Source: Paludibacteraceae bacterium (GTDB taxonomy: Bacteria > Bacteroidota > Bacteroidia > Bacteroidales > Paludibacteraceae). From it: 14,449 bases of DNA. Numbering within the stretch: position 1 is the first letter of the stretch; each line of letters starts with the position of its first letter. A model generated the notes under the pieces. The model was not told the origin of the DNA, did not search any database, and saw only the letters and a list, made by a program, of their open reading frames with translations. The stretch is from the NCBI GenBank assembly GCA_024401495.1, contig JAKSKW010000026.1, positions 1-14,449 on the forward strand. The letters run 5' to 3'. The translations under genes were made by a program, and so were the position numbers. Below, piece by piece: positions 6,966-13,083 of this stretch.

Positions 6966-7337
6966 TTATCTGACTTTTCTTTCCCATTCTAATCTTTCGT
7001 AATTGCCGAAATTGTATAGTAATCCTAGTTTGTAGCCCGTTGATTTTAGATAATTGTATACTTGGCTTCTATGAGCATCATCCAATTTTGATACAGCCTT
7101 TAATTCTACGATTATATTTTCGTAACAAACGAAGTCTGCTCTATAAGTCTGCTTTAATTCTTGCCCATCATAAAAGATCTTTAATTCTTTTTCTCTCTCA
7201 TAAGGAATCCCTCGTTTCCTAAATTCAATTTCAAGAGCTTCTTGGTATACTGCTTCTAAAAATCCGTGACCTAACGCATTATAAACATGCATTGCTGCAC
7301 CATTAATGATGTAGCTTTGTTTTTCGTTATATAGCAT
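6966..7337 (-). CDS. GxxExxY family protein (PDDEXK-like fold)
   Basis: A 123-residue protein of the GxxExxY family, recognised from GFLEAVY at residues 25-31, the following YQEALEIEFRKRGI, and a nuclease-like core: Asp68 in YRADFV and Glu78-x-Lys80 in IIVELKAV. This D...ExK pattern suggests a PD-(D/E)XK fold, but no reaction is established for the family, so nuclease activity is an inference. The length is normal and no frameshift is seen. It stands alone between argC and gldG, with 172 and 140 bases of non-coding DNA and inverted CGAACACGGAT motifs on either side. No clear promoter was found. Such genes often occur in several scattered copies per Bacteroidota genome, which suggests a guest cassette. 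Confidence 0.9.
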   Translation of the reverse strand: MLYNEKQSYIINGAAMHVYNALGHGFLEAVYQEALEIEFRKRGIPYEREKELKIFYDGQELKQTYRADFVCYENIIVELKAVSKLDDAHRSQVYNYLKSTGYKLGLLYNFGNYERLEWERKVR

Positions 7338-7439
7338 ATTCTATATTTTTTGTCTGTATTATCCTTTATTATAATCGTCAAAATTTCGCGAAGCGAATCA
7401 TCTGTATTATCTGTTTTGTCGGAATTTATCGATAGTCGA

Positions 7440-7470
7440 AAATCCGTGATATTCGTATGATCCGTGTTCG
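7440..7470. repeat. Right flank of the GxxExxY gene: AAATCCGTG and ATCCGTGTTCG
   Basis: AAATCCGTG (7440-7448) and ATCCGTGTTCG (7460-7470) share ATCCGTG in direct orientation. Both are inverted relative to the left flank at 6888-6900. Another palindrome, TTCGCGAA, lies near 7385. The block ends eight bases before the gldG stop codon. Confidence 0.65.
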
Positions 7471-7477
7471 TTCCAAT

Positions 7478-9184
7478 TTAATTACTGTACTTCCTCTTTC
7501 TCACAAACAAATATACTCCGGCGAAGATTCCAAGCAATAGCACTGGTAGTAGGACGTTGAGAAGCTGCCAGAACTGGCGGGCTCCGATTGACGACGCTTT
7601 GTTAAGCAGACGTAGCTTCACCTCTCTGTTTCGTAGCTGCATCCATCCATCGTCGTCTGTTAGATAGTTGACGCAGTTGAGTAGGAAATCGCTGTTACCA
7701 AACTGCTGGTTCATATACTGGTCGTAGCCGAGCGGCAAAACCTGTGTGTTGGCTCCGAATCCCTGCACATCGTTGCGGATGACATCGGCGTCGGCCACTA
7801 CGATCATCTTAGTCGGCTGGCTCTCTGTCTTGATTGGCGACGTTGCCTTTATTCCCTCTGGTGCCATACGGTTTTTGTAGATCGACGTGAACTGACCTTC
7901 AAGTAGGGCAGCGGTCATCATATTGCGGATGTTGAAGTAGTAGCCAGTCTTCTCCACGTTGATGATATCCATGCTCACGATTGACGGAATTGTTTGAACA
8001 TGTGTGCTAGACGATGTTAGAAGCAACGGTGTCTTCATGATCTTTGTTGTGTCGCCGACAAAATCCAATGAGCTTACGAATTCAGTCTTGACGGGAGTCA
8101 CATTCTTTGTGATAGTGTGGAATGGATAGGTGATCAACAATGGTGAATAATACCATGGTGCTGGTTTGAAATCAGGCTGGTCGCCCTCTCTTGCCATATT
8201 CACAGGTATCATCGAGCACTGCACATCCTGAAGCAACACTGGGTTGACACGCACTCCGTAGCGGAATAACTGGTCGTCGAGGTTAAGCTGGTTCACAACT
8301 CCGATTGTCTGCGACTCTTTGCTGAGGCTGTCCAATGAGATTTTCACCGCGTCGACAAGCCATAGCACTTTACCTCCGTTCATAATATATTGGTCGAGCA
8401 CATACTTGTCTTTCTCTGGAAGTGCAGACGTCGGACCTGCCACAATCACTGCTGCATAGTTGTTAAGCACATCGTCACGGTTGTCGATGGCTCCGAAATC
8501 GATGCTGTAGTATTGGCTCAATGTCTTTGTGAAATCATAGACGAACTGCTCTGGCCACTCTCCATGTCCTTCAAGGAAGGCGACGCGAGTGTCACGTTTG
8601 TCGGTAAGCAGACGAAGAACATTAGTCAACTCATACTCTAGACTCTGCTCTGATAGGTTGAGATTCTCCTCTCCGCTCTTGCCCTGCACATTCTTAAGCA
8701 GACATACAGGTCGAGTGGATTTCTTTCCACTCTTCTCCTTATATGAGATCTCTGCCCACGGAAAAACGACTTTCATTGTCGGATTTCCCTCGGCATCCTT
8801 ATCGTAGACGGGGATACGTCGCAAACCACGTTTCTCAAGCTCATCGTATTTCTTGTCGCGAGCCTTAGCGTTGTCAGCCTCAGAAGGATTGACAAACTTA
8901 TATGAGAATCCTCCACCTGCGTAGACATTAAACTCGTCCAGCATCTCCTTTGTCGCTTTACGCAGACGCAAGAAACCGGCATTCAAGTCGCCATCAAGAT
9001 AGACTGTGACGGAGATATCGCCGTCGGCATTCTTCAACATGTTCTTAGTGTTGTCGGATATACTGTAACGTTTCTCCTGAGTCAAATCCAATCTGAAGAA
9101 TAGTTTGTCCGAGAAAACGCAGAAGGCGACTGCGGCAACTGCCACAATCGCAATAATGTATTTATGTATGTTTTTGATGCTCAT
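7478..9184 (-). CDS. gldG: GldG, ABC-transporter-associated substrate-binding-like protein
   Basis: A 568-residue protein with an N-terminal membrane segment (about residues 9-25), then the signature RLDLTQEKRYSISDNTKNML (31-50). A large extracytoplasmic domain of the type called ABC-type uncharacterised transport (DUF4350-like) follows, and a C-terminal membrane segment (about 541-561) ends in a basic RKRKYSN tail. In gliding Flavobacterium, GldG works with the permease GldF and the ATPase GldA; its exact substrate is unclear. Here gldF is not adjacent: the upstream neighbour is hepT, 41 bases away. The gene may be cotranscribed from the gldE-gldD-mntA-hepT series. The leader holds an A9 run and a small hairpin (near 9200-9220). 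Confidence 0.92.
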   Translation of the reverse strand: MSIKNIHKYIIAIVAVAAVAFCVFSDKLFFRLDLTQEKRYSISDNTKNMLKNADGDISVTVYLDGDLNAGFLRLRKATKEMLDEFNVYAGGGFSYKFVNPSEADNAKARDKKYDELEKRGLRRIPVYDKDAEGNPTMKVVFPWAEISYKEKSGKKSTRPVCLLKNVQGKSGEENLNLSEQSLEYELTNVLRLLTDKRDTRVAFLEGHGEWPEQFVYDFTKTLSQYYSIDFGAIDNRDDVLNNYAAVIVAGPTSALPEKDKYVLDQYIMNGGKVLWLVDAVKISLDSLSKESQTIGVVNQLNLDDQLFRYGVRVNPVLLQDVQCSMIPVNMAREGDQPDFKPAPWYYSPLLITYPFHTITKNVTPVKTEFVSSLDFVGDTTKIMKTPLLLTSSSTHVQTIPSIVSMDIINVEKTGYYFNIRNMMTAALLEGQFTSIYKNRMAPEGIKATSPIKTESQPTKMIVVADADVIRNDVQGFGANTQVLPLGYDQYMNQQFGNSDFLLNCVNYLTDDDGWMQLRNREVKLRLLNKASSIGARQFWQLLNVLLPVLLLGIFAGVYLFVRKRKYSN

Positions 9185-9225
9185 ATTGACATTTTGTTTC
9201 CCTTAAATGGGATTTTTTTTTATCA

Positions 9226-9621
9226 TTACTTATTTTGACTTGCAATTTTGATTAAATCATTGACCGCGTTCAATAAAGGATCTAAGTCATTTTTTATAAT
9301 GTCATCAATATATTCCACGTCAAGTTCAAAATAACCATGAGATATACGATCTCTCATACCCATCACCAATTTCCACGGAATCTCCGGCCTCATTGGGAGA
9401 AGTTGTCCTTCAGTTCTTTTATCTATTTGTTTGAAACCTTCTCCTATAGCTTGAATTAGCATACAATTCCCCGCAAGTTTTTGCATGCCTCCTGATGAAT
9501 GTTGAAGATCATCTTGATTTTCAACATCTCTATTCCATTCTTGTAGATCAAGAATAGCTTGCTTTATTTGTTGTAAAGTGTGCAGTGTGATTTCACGCTG
9601 CTGGGAAGATTTGAATTCCAT
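9226..9621 (-). CDS. hepT: HEPN-domain toxin, HepT-like
   Basis: A 131-residue helical protein of the HEPN (DUF86-like) class. It has the exact RX4HXY motif, Arg90 to His95 and Tyr97 (RDRISHGY), the ribonuclease active site of HepT toxins. In characterised type VII toxin-antitoxin pairs, MntA transfers AMP groups to this tyrosine and so silences the RNase. The start codon lies inside the end of mntA, a 29-base overlap, which indicates translational coupling with the nucleotidyltransferase. The order is antitoxin first, toxin second. The pair lies between gldD and gldG on the same strand. The symbol is by family, not demonstrated function. Confidence 0.88.
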   Translation of the reverse strand: MEFKSSQQREITLHTLQQIKQAILDLQEWNRDVENQDDLQHSSGGMQKLAGNCMLIQAIGEGFKQIDKRTEGQLLPMRPEIPWKLVMGMRDRISHGYFELDVEYIDDIIKNDLDPLLNAVNDLIKIASQNK

Positions 9622-9895
9622 CGGACATTACTTGTTTGCGGAAGAAATCACTAATGTTTTTGCTGTCTCTTACAAGATCAACTTTGCATCCTAGTATTTC
9701 TTCCAAATAGTCTGCGGCAGCACACGCTTGAAAAAATTTTGGTGGCATATCTACAAAAACATCGACATCGCTTCCCTCATGGTGCTCGTTTCTAGCCACA
9801 GATCCAAATAGAATCAGTGAACGAACTCCGAATTTTTCTGCAAGTTCAGTGATGTGTTCTGACAATATTTTTATGTATTCTTGCCTTGTTTTCAT
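9593..9895 (-). CDS. mntA: Minimal nucleotidyltransferase antitoxin, MntA-like
   Basis: A 100-residue minimal nucleotidyltransferase with the exact GSX10DXD signature: Gly31-Ser32, then Asp43 and Asp45 (SDVDVFVD), and a third acidic residue at Asp73 in CKVDLV. In known HEPN-MNT pairs this enzyme AMPylates the HepT toxin and thereby neutralises it. It overlaps hepT by 29 bases. A -7-like box lies 21 bases upstream of the start codon, so it may be transcribed independently of gldE-gldD, from which 85 bases containing an inverted repeat separate it. Confidence 0.9.
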   Translation of the reverse strand: MKTRQEYIKILSEHITELAEKFGVRSLILFGSVARNEHHEGSDVDVFVDMPPKFFQACAAADYLEEILGCKVDLVRDSKNISDFFRKQVMSDGIQIFPAA

Positions 9896-9915
9896 AATCT
9901 ATACACTTGTTGTTA

Positions 9916-9923
9916 CAAATGTA
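9916..9923 (-). promoter_or_regulatory. Possible -7 promoter box of mntA-hepT
   Basis: TACATTTG on the minus strand fits TAnnTTTG exactly and would give a leader of about 14 bases. No TTTG stands at the right -33 distance, so the match is partial. Confidence 0.45.
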
Positions 9924-9933
9924 GTAAAAGGTA

Positions 9934-9971
9934 GGGTGAAATGATATTCTATGTCAATTAATTTTTCACCC
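9934..9971. repeat. Inverted repeat between gldD and mntA
   Basis: GGGTGAAA (9934-9941) and TTTCACCC (9964-9971) are perfect inverted copies around a 22-base AT-rich loop. On the minus strand a short CTTTTA tract follows, so it might be a weak terminator of gldD. It could equally be a regulator site for mntA-hepT, since it lies just upstream of the -7 box, or a scar of the insertion of the pair. Confidence 0.55.
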
Positions 9972-9980
9972 TTAGCCAGT

Positions 9981-10559
9981 CTATTTCCATCGCAAACTTT
10001 CCAGCAATCGGATGATATCTTCTCTGATATACTCTCTCACTGGTGCCACAGAATCCTGGTTAGGTGTGTTGTTGAAATACAACGCTCCACGGAAGAAATG
10101 CTTCACACTGTCGGTTGCCACAAACTGTATGGCTGAGGCTGTGTTGCCTTTAAGCTCGTAGAGTAGGGCATAGACCTTCGATGAATCATCCTGGTATGGC
10201 TGCTCTGTGATGTCGTCGGCTTTGATGGTATGCTTGTAGACGAAGGAGCGTGCGTCCTCGTTGACCTCACGGAAATTGCCGTTAACTTTCTTGTAGCTGC
10301 AATAGATTTTTGCATTCAGACGTGGATAAACGACATCTACCCAGTATGGCTCGTCTTTAGTGCCTCTTCTCTCGATAGTGGCGACGTCGGCATAATCAAA
10401 CTTATATGGGAATGAGTCGTTGTCGAATTTGACATACTCCTTGTCTGGCAATGCGATACGGAAATAGCCGCGCGGACGAGGCACGTCGTTCGAGCAGCTT
10501 GTGATGACGGTGATGATTGCCGCCATTATTGTAATCACCAGTAGTTTACTTCTTTTCAT
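9981..10559 (-). CDS. gldD: Gliding motility lipoprotein GldD
   Basis: A 192-residue lipoprotein. A hydrophobic signal segment ends in ITSC with Cys22 as the lipidated residue, followed shortly by the GldD hallmark PRPRGYFRIALPDKEY. GldD is one of the lipoproteins required for gliding in Flavobacterium, where the gene sits next to gldE as it does here; its biochemical role is unknown. Homologues also occur in Bacteroidota that do not glide, so motility cannot be concluded. The start codon overlaps the end of gldE by 14 bases, so the two are translationally coupled. Confidence 0.93.
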   Translation of the reverse strand: MKRSKLLVITIMAAIITVITSCSNDVPRPRGYFRIALPDKEYVKFDNDSFPYKFDYADVATIERRGTKDEPYWVDVVYPRLNAKIYCSYKKVNGNFREVNEDARSFVYKHTIKADDITEQPYQDDSSKVYALLYELKGNTASAIQFVATDSVKHFFRGALYFNNTPNQDSVAPVREYIREDIIRLLESLRWK

Positions 10560-11883
10560 CTGGCAAACGTAGTTTTATCTTTTTTATTCTTCTTTTATCC
10601 ACAGATACTATTTTAAATATGTATCCTTCGTGAACTATCTCATCTCCGAGCGACGGAATGTCTCCTTTCAACGACAATATCAGTCCGGCGACAGTATCTG
10701 CGTCGACATCCAATGCTTCAAAAACACTCGCGTCGATCTTGTCTATCTTATAGAAATCGGTTAGAGACATCTTGCCTTCAAGCAGGATATTGTGTTTGTC
10801 GAGCTCTGTGTAGAGTTTCTGCTCCACGTCGTGCTCGTCGCTGATGTCTCCGAAAATGACCTCAAGAATATCCTCCATCGTCACGAGTCCGGATGTTCCT
10901 CCAAACTCATCCACTACGATCGCCATGTGCATACGCTTCACCTGAAACTCACGAAGCAGATCGTCAATCTTCTTCGATTCTGGCACGAAGAACGGCGCTC
11001 GAATAAGATGCTGCCAACTGAAATCATCTCCACGGTCGAGATAGTTTAGGAAATCCTTAACATAGAGAATTCCCTTCACATTATCCACCGAACCGTCGTA
11101 GACCGGCATACGGGAATATTCATTGTCACGGATCACCTTAAGCACATCCGTGTATTTGTCGCTATAGTTGACAGCCACCACGTCGACTCTCGGACGGATG
11201 ATCTCGCTTACGGAGATGCTTCCGAAAGTGACGATGCTCTCCAAAATATCTTTCTCTTCCTTGTCTTTGATCGAGTCGGAATTCAATGTCTGTGATAGTT
11301 CATCCAGTGATATGTTCTTCTGACGCTTCACGCCCAAACGACACTCTATGAATTTCGAATGTTTGAGCAGCGCCGCAAACGGATATAATATGAATGACGC
11401 TAATCTTAATGGTTTCGACGAGTAGTAGAGCCAAGCCACACGGTTCTGCTTGCTGATCTTGTGAGGTATCACGTCGGCGCAGAATAGAATGCAGACGAAG
11501 GTGAAGATAAGAACCGTTGCTGTCGTAAGGATGGTGTATGCCTCGTCGCTACCGGGATTTATGCAGAAATCTACATATTTTATAATCACTAAAGCGACGG
11601 AAATGATTGCTGCGATTGAAATCCAATAGCCAAGCACCACTGTTGCCAAACCATGTTTCTCGTCGCTGAGCAGACTTTTCAATCCTGAGTAACCGGCAGA
11701 GTCATTTTTCGAAATCTTGGTTTTGTCGGAATCAGAGAGCGAAAAAAGGAAGTATTCGCAATAAGAGAATACAAAAATCGCCAATGAAGCAAGCACCCAT
11801 ATTGTGGCTGCTAAACCATACACGCACCATTCCGGCAAGGGGCCAGAATCAGCGGAACTATCAAACAGTACTGAAATGTCCAA
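10546..11883 (-). CDS. gldE: Gliding motility-associated CBS-domain membrane protein GldE
   Basis: A 445-residue protein of the hemolysin/CorC-like class. The N-terminal part has hydrophobic segments at about 22-44, 80-102, 118-136 and 158-175. A pair of CBS domains follows (about 223-345, with IIRPRVDVVAV, RMPVYDGSVDNVKGIL and VVDEFGGTSGLVTMEDILE), then a C-terminal CorC/HlyC transporter-associated domain (about 355-440). In Flavobacterium GldE works with GldD. The start is TTG at 11881-11883: no ATG or GTG is available between the upstream in-frame stop (TGA at 11899-11901) and the first membrane segment, and the next methionine comes after residue 250. It begins the gldE-gldD pair downstream of the ssb and four-helix-bundle genes. 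Confidence 0.92.
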   Translation of the reverse strand: MDISVLFDSSADSGPLPEWCVYGLAATIWVLASLAIFVFSYCEYFLFSLSDSDKTKISKNDSAGYSGLKSLLSDEKHGLATVVLGYWISIAAIISVALVIIKYVDFCINPGSDEAYTILTTATVLIFTFVCILFCADVIPHKISKQNRVAWLYYSSKPLRLASFILYPFAALLKHSKFIECRLGVKRQKNISLDELSQTLNSDSIKDKEEKDILESIVTFGSISVSEIIRPRVDVVAVNYSDKYTDVLKVIRDNEYSRMPVYDGSVDNVKGILYVKDFLNYLDRGDDFSWQHLIRAPFFVPESKKIDDLLREFQVKRMHMAIVVDEFGGTSGLVTMEDILEVIFGDISDEHDVEQKLYTELDKHNILLEGKMSLTDFYKIDKIDASVFEALDVDADTVAGLILSLKGDIPSLGDEIVHEGYIFKIVSVDKRRIKKIKLRLPDEKK

Positions 11884-11918
11884 ATCAATAAAATTAGTTC
11901 AACATAAGATATTTGGTA

Positions 11919-11926
11919 CAAAGATA
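11919..11926 (-). promoter_or_regulatory. -7 promoter box of gldE-gldD
   Basis: TATCTTTG on the minus strand matches TAnnTTTG exactly and lies 36 bases before the TTG start. The sequence about 22 bases upstream is TTCG, supplied by the ACGAAA hexamer array, one mismatch from the -33 TTTG. If this promoter is used, the array forms part of it. Confidence 0.55.
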
Positions 11927-11935
11927 CAAAAAAAT

Positions 11936-11961
11936 ACGAAAACGATAACGAAAACGAAAAC
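11936..11961. repeat. Hexamer array ACGAAA x4
   Basis: ACGAAA, ACGATA, ACGAAA, ACGAAA and a partial unit stand in tandem. The array ends two bases before the stop codon of the four-helix-bundle gene (11964-11966) and overlaps the predicted -33 region of gldE. Confidence 0.85.
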
Positions 11962-11963
11962 TG

Positions 11964-12338
11964 TCACGGTGTGTTTCGTATATATTTTATAAATGCCGCT
12001 ATCTGTTTTTGGATATTTACTAGTTCTTTTATCAGATCATTATACATATCATCGTTGATATAACCTACCTCCTTTGATATTAAAAGTTGAGTTTCAACTT
12101 CATAGGCAGAACCAAGTGAAATGTCTAAAAATTTTGCAAAATCAGCATTTGATGGCTTTGCTGAACCTTCCGCGATGTTTGATGATATAGAGACGACTGC
12201 TCTTTGAAGTTGGTCACATAGTCCTTTTTTCTCGAACCATGGCATTCCATTTGTGACTTTATAGATTTTTGATGCGTAAGAAACGGAATCTTGCCAGACT
12301 TGATAATTTCTGAAATTCCTCGCAACATTTGCTGTCAT
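11964..12338 (-). CDS. Four-helix-bundle protein of the S23 / 23S rRNA intervening-sequence family
   Basis: A 124-residue protein with the family pattern: FRNYQVWQDSVSYASKIY near the N-terminus, GLCDQLQRAVVSISSNIAEG (39-58), and FLDISLGSAYEVETQLL around 70-86. These helices form the four-helix bundle typical of proteins encoded in 23S rRNA intervening sequences. In Bacteroidota similar genes are scattered through chromosomes outside rRNA operons, as here; their function is unknown and nucleic-acid binding is only suspected. The gene separates ssb from gldE, which are neighbours in other Bacteroidota. It is bordered by ACGAAA-type repeats on both sides: the left array abuts its stop codon, and a long palindrome lies 17 bases upstream of its start. 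No promoter was recognised. It looks like an inserted guest gene. Confidence 0.9.
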   Translation of the reverse strand: MTANVARNFRNYQVWQDSVSYASKIYKVTNGMPWFEKKGLCDQLQRAVVSISSNIAEGSAKPSNADFAKFLDISLGSAYEVETQLLISKEVGYINDDMYNDLIKELVNIQKQIAAFIKYIRNTP

Positions 12339-12355
12339 AACATTCTTTTATTTAT

Positions 12356-12396
12356 AACGAAGACGAAAACCAAAACGAAAAGTTTTCGTCTTCGTT
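12356..12396. repeat. Perfect 15-bp inverted repeat built of ACGAAA-type units
   Basis: AACGAAGACGAAAAC (12356-12370) and GTTTTCGTCTTCGTT (12382-12396) are perfect inverses around an 11-base loop. The arms consist of the same hexamer family found at 11936-11961. The hairpin lies between the ssb stop and the four-helix-bundle start and is followed on the minus strand by ATAAATAAAAG, so it may act as a weak terminator of ssb. Confidence 0.88.
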
Positions 12397-12406
12397 TTCG
12401 TCAACT

Positions 12407-12443
12407 TTTTGGTTTTCGTTTTGGTTTTCGTTTTGGTTTTCGT
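12407..12443. repeat. Three perfect tandem 12-mers TTTTGGTTTTCG
   Basis: Copies at 12407-12418, 12419-12430 and 12431-12442 are identical, followed by one more T. The array touches the ssb stop codon (12444-12446) with one intervening base. It alternates TTTTCG, the complement of the ACGAAA-type unit, with TTTTGG. Confidence 0.92.
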
Positions 12444-12836
12444 TTAAAAAGGAGGAGCTGTCGGTGCAGGTGCTCCTTGATCACCTTGTACCTCATCATC
12501 CTTTGACTTGTACGCCATCATACCTTCGATGTTTACGACAACGACTTCTGTGGTGTAGCGAGTGATTCCTGATGCATCTACCCAGCTTCGAGTCGACAAC
12601 TTGCCCTCGATGAACACTTTGTTGCCACACTTGATGTATTGCTCAACGAATTTTGCACTGTGGCCCCACGCTACCACTCTGTGCCACTCTGTCTGTGGCT
12701 GCACTACTGTGCCGTCGGGCGTTGTGAATCCTCTCTCTGTTGTCGCTACTGGAAATGTTGCCACAACCTTACTCTGATCCAAATACTTCACCTCTGGATC
12801 TCTTCCTACGTTACCTACCAAAAAAACTTTGTTCAT
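12444..12836 (-). CDS. ssb: Single-stranded DNA-binding protein
   Basis: A 130-residue SSB with one OB fold: MNKVFLVGNVGRDPEV at the start, TEWHRVVAWGHSAKFVEQYIKCGNKVF (49-75) and a beta-rich end near residue 107. It binds single-stranded DNA during replication, repair and recombination. The start was set at ATG 12834-12836 because the family begins with MNKV; the frame is open for 24 more codons upstream but these lack homology and would lie in the leader. The C-terminal tail is short and ends APTAPPF. The canonical tip that recruits partner proteins is acidic (like DDIPF), but here the acidic residues lie about 15 residues earlier (SKDDEVQGDQ). The stop codon is one base from the TTTTGGTTTTCG array. 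Confidence 0.95.
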   Translation of the reverse strand: MNKVFLVGNVGRDPEVKYLDQSKVVATFPVATTERGFTTPDGTVVQPQTEWHRVVAWGHSAKFVEQYIKCGNKVFIEGKLSTRSWVDASGITRYTTEVVVVNIEGMMAYKSKDDEVQGDQGAPAPTAPPF

Positions 12837-12905
12837 GGATTGTTTTTTTTGACTGTTAGTACTTACTGTTATTTTTTTTGATTTAACTAAACATTTAATC
12901 GACTG

Positions 12906-12939
12906 CAAAAGTAGAGTTTATTTTTGAATTGATTGCAAA
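12906..12939 (-). promoter_or_regulatory. Possible promoter of ssb
   Basis: TACTTTTG (12906-12913, minus strand) fits the -7 box, with TTTG (12936-12939) 22 bases upstream, slightly longer than the usual 19-21. The leader of about 60 bases contains two T8 tracts. Confidence 0.55.
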
Positions 12940-12985
12940 AATTGTGAATTAATTTGAAAATATTTGTGTAATGAGTTGAGTATTA

Positions 12986-13026
12986 ACGAAAACGAAGACT
13001 CCGTCAACCATCAATCGTCAATCATC
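12986..13026. repeat. Junction of the hexamer and heptamer repeat families
   Basis: ACGAAA ACGAAG AC (12986-12999) is followed at once by CCGTCAACCATCAATCGTCA and ATC (13001-13026), which is the inverted form of the TGACGGT/TGATGGT heptamer family with some divergence. It lies between the divergent promoters of ssb and the manA fusion, just upstream of the -33 box of the latter. Confidence 0.8.
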
Positions 13027-13031
13027 TAAAT

Positions 13032-13062
13032 TTTGTATTTTTATATCAAAATTGTAACTTTG
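13032..13062 (+). promoter_or_regulatory. Consensus Bacteroides promoter of the cupin-ManA gene
   Basis: TTTG (13032-13035) and TAACTTTG (13055-13062) with exactly 19 bases between them reproduce the -33/-7 consensus without mismatch. Transcription should begin near 13068, leaving a leader of about 16 bases that contains ATG TAG (13079-13084), a start codon followed directly by a stop. Confidence 0.85.
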
Positions 13063-13083
13063 CATTATTAAATTAGCAATGTA

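Noticed and set aside
9195..9220. Hairpin TCCC-TTAAAT-GGGA followed by T9 on the plus strand, terminator-like
   Set aside because: The stem is only 4 bp and no plus-strand gene leads into it. On the minus strand, where gldG is transcribed, the run is A9 upstream of the hairpin, so it does not form a terminator there.
12291..12506. Plus-strand frame with FGFRFGFR-type repeats
   Set aside because: It is translated from the TTTTGGTTTTCG array and the end of ssb in antisense. The 12-base period keeps the frame open without implying a protein.
12837..12908. N-terminal extension of SSB by 24 residues
   Set aside because: The upstream codons are not SSB-like, while MNKVFLVGNVGRDPEV is a typical SSB beginning. 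The extension would fill the leader between promoter and start.
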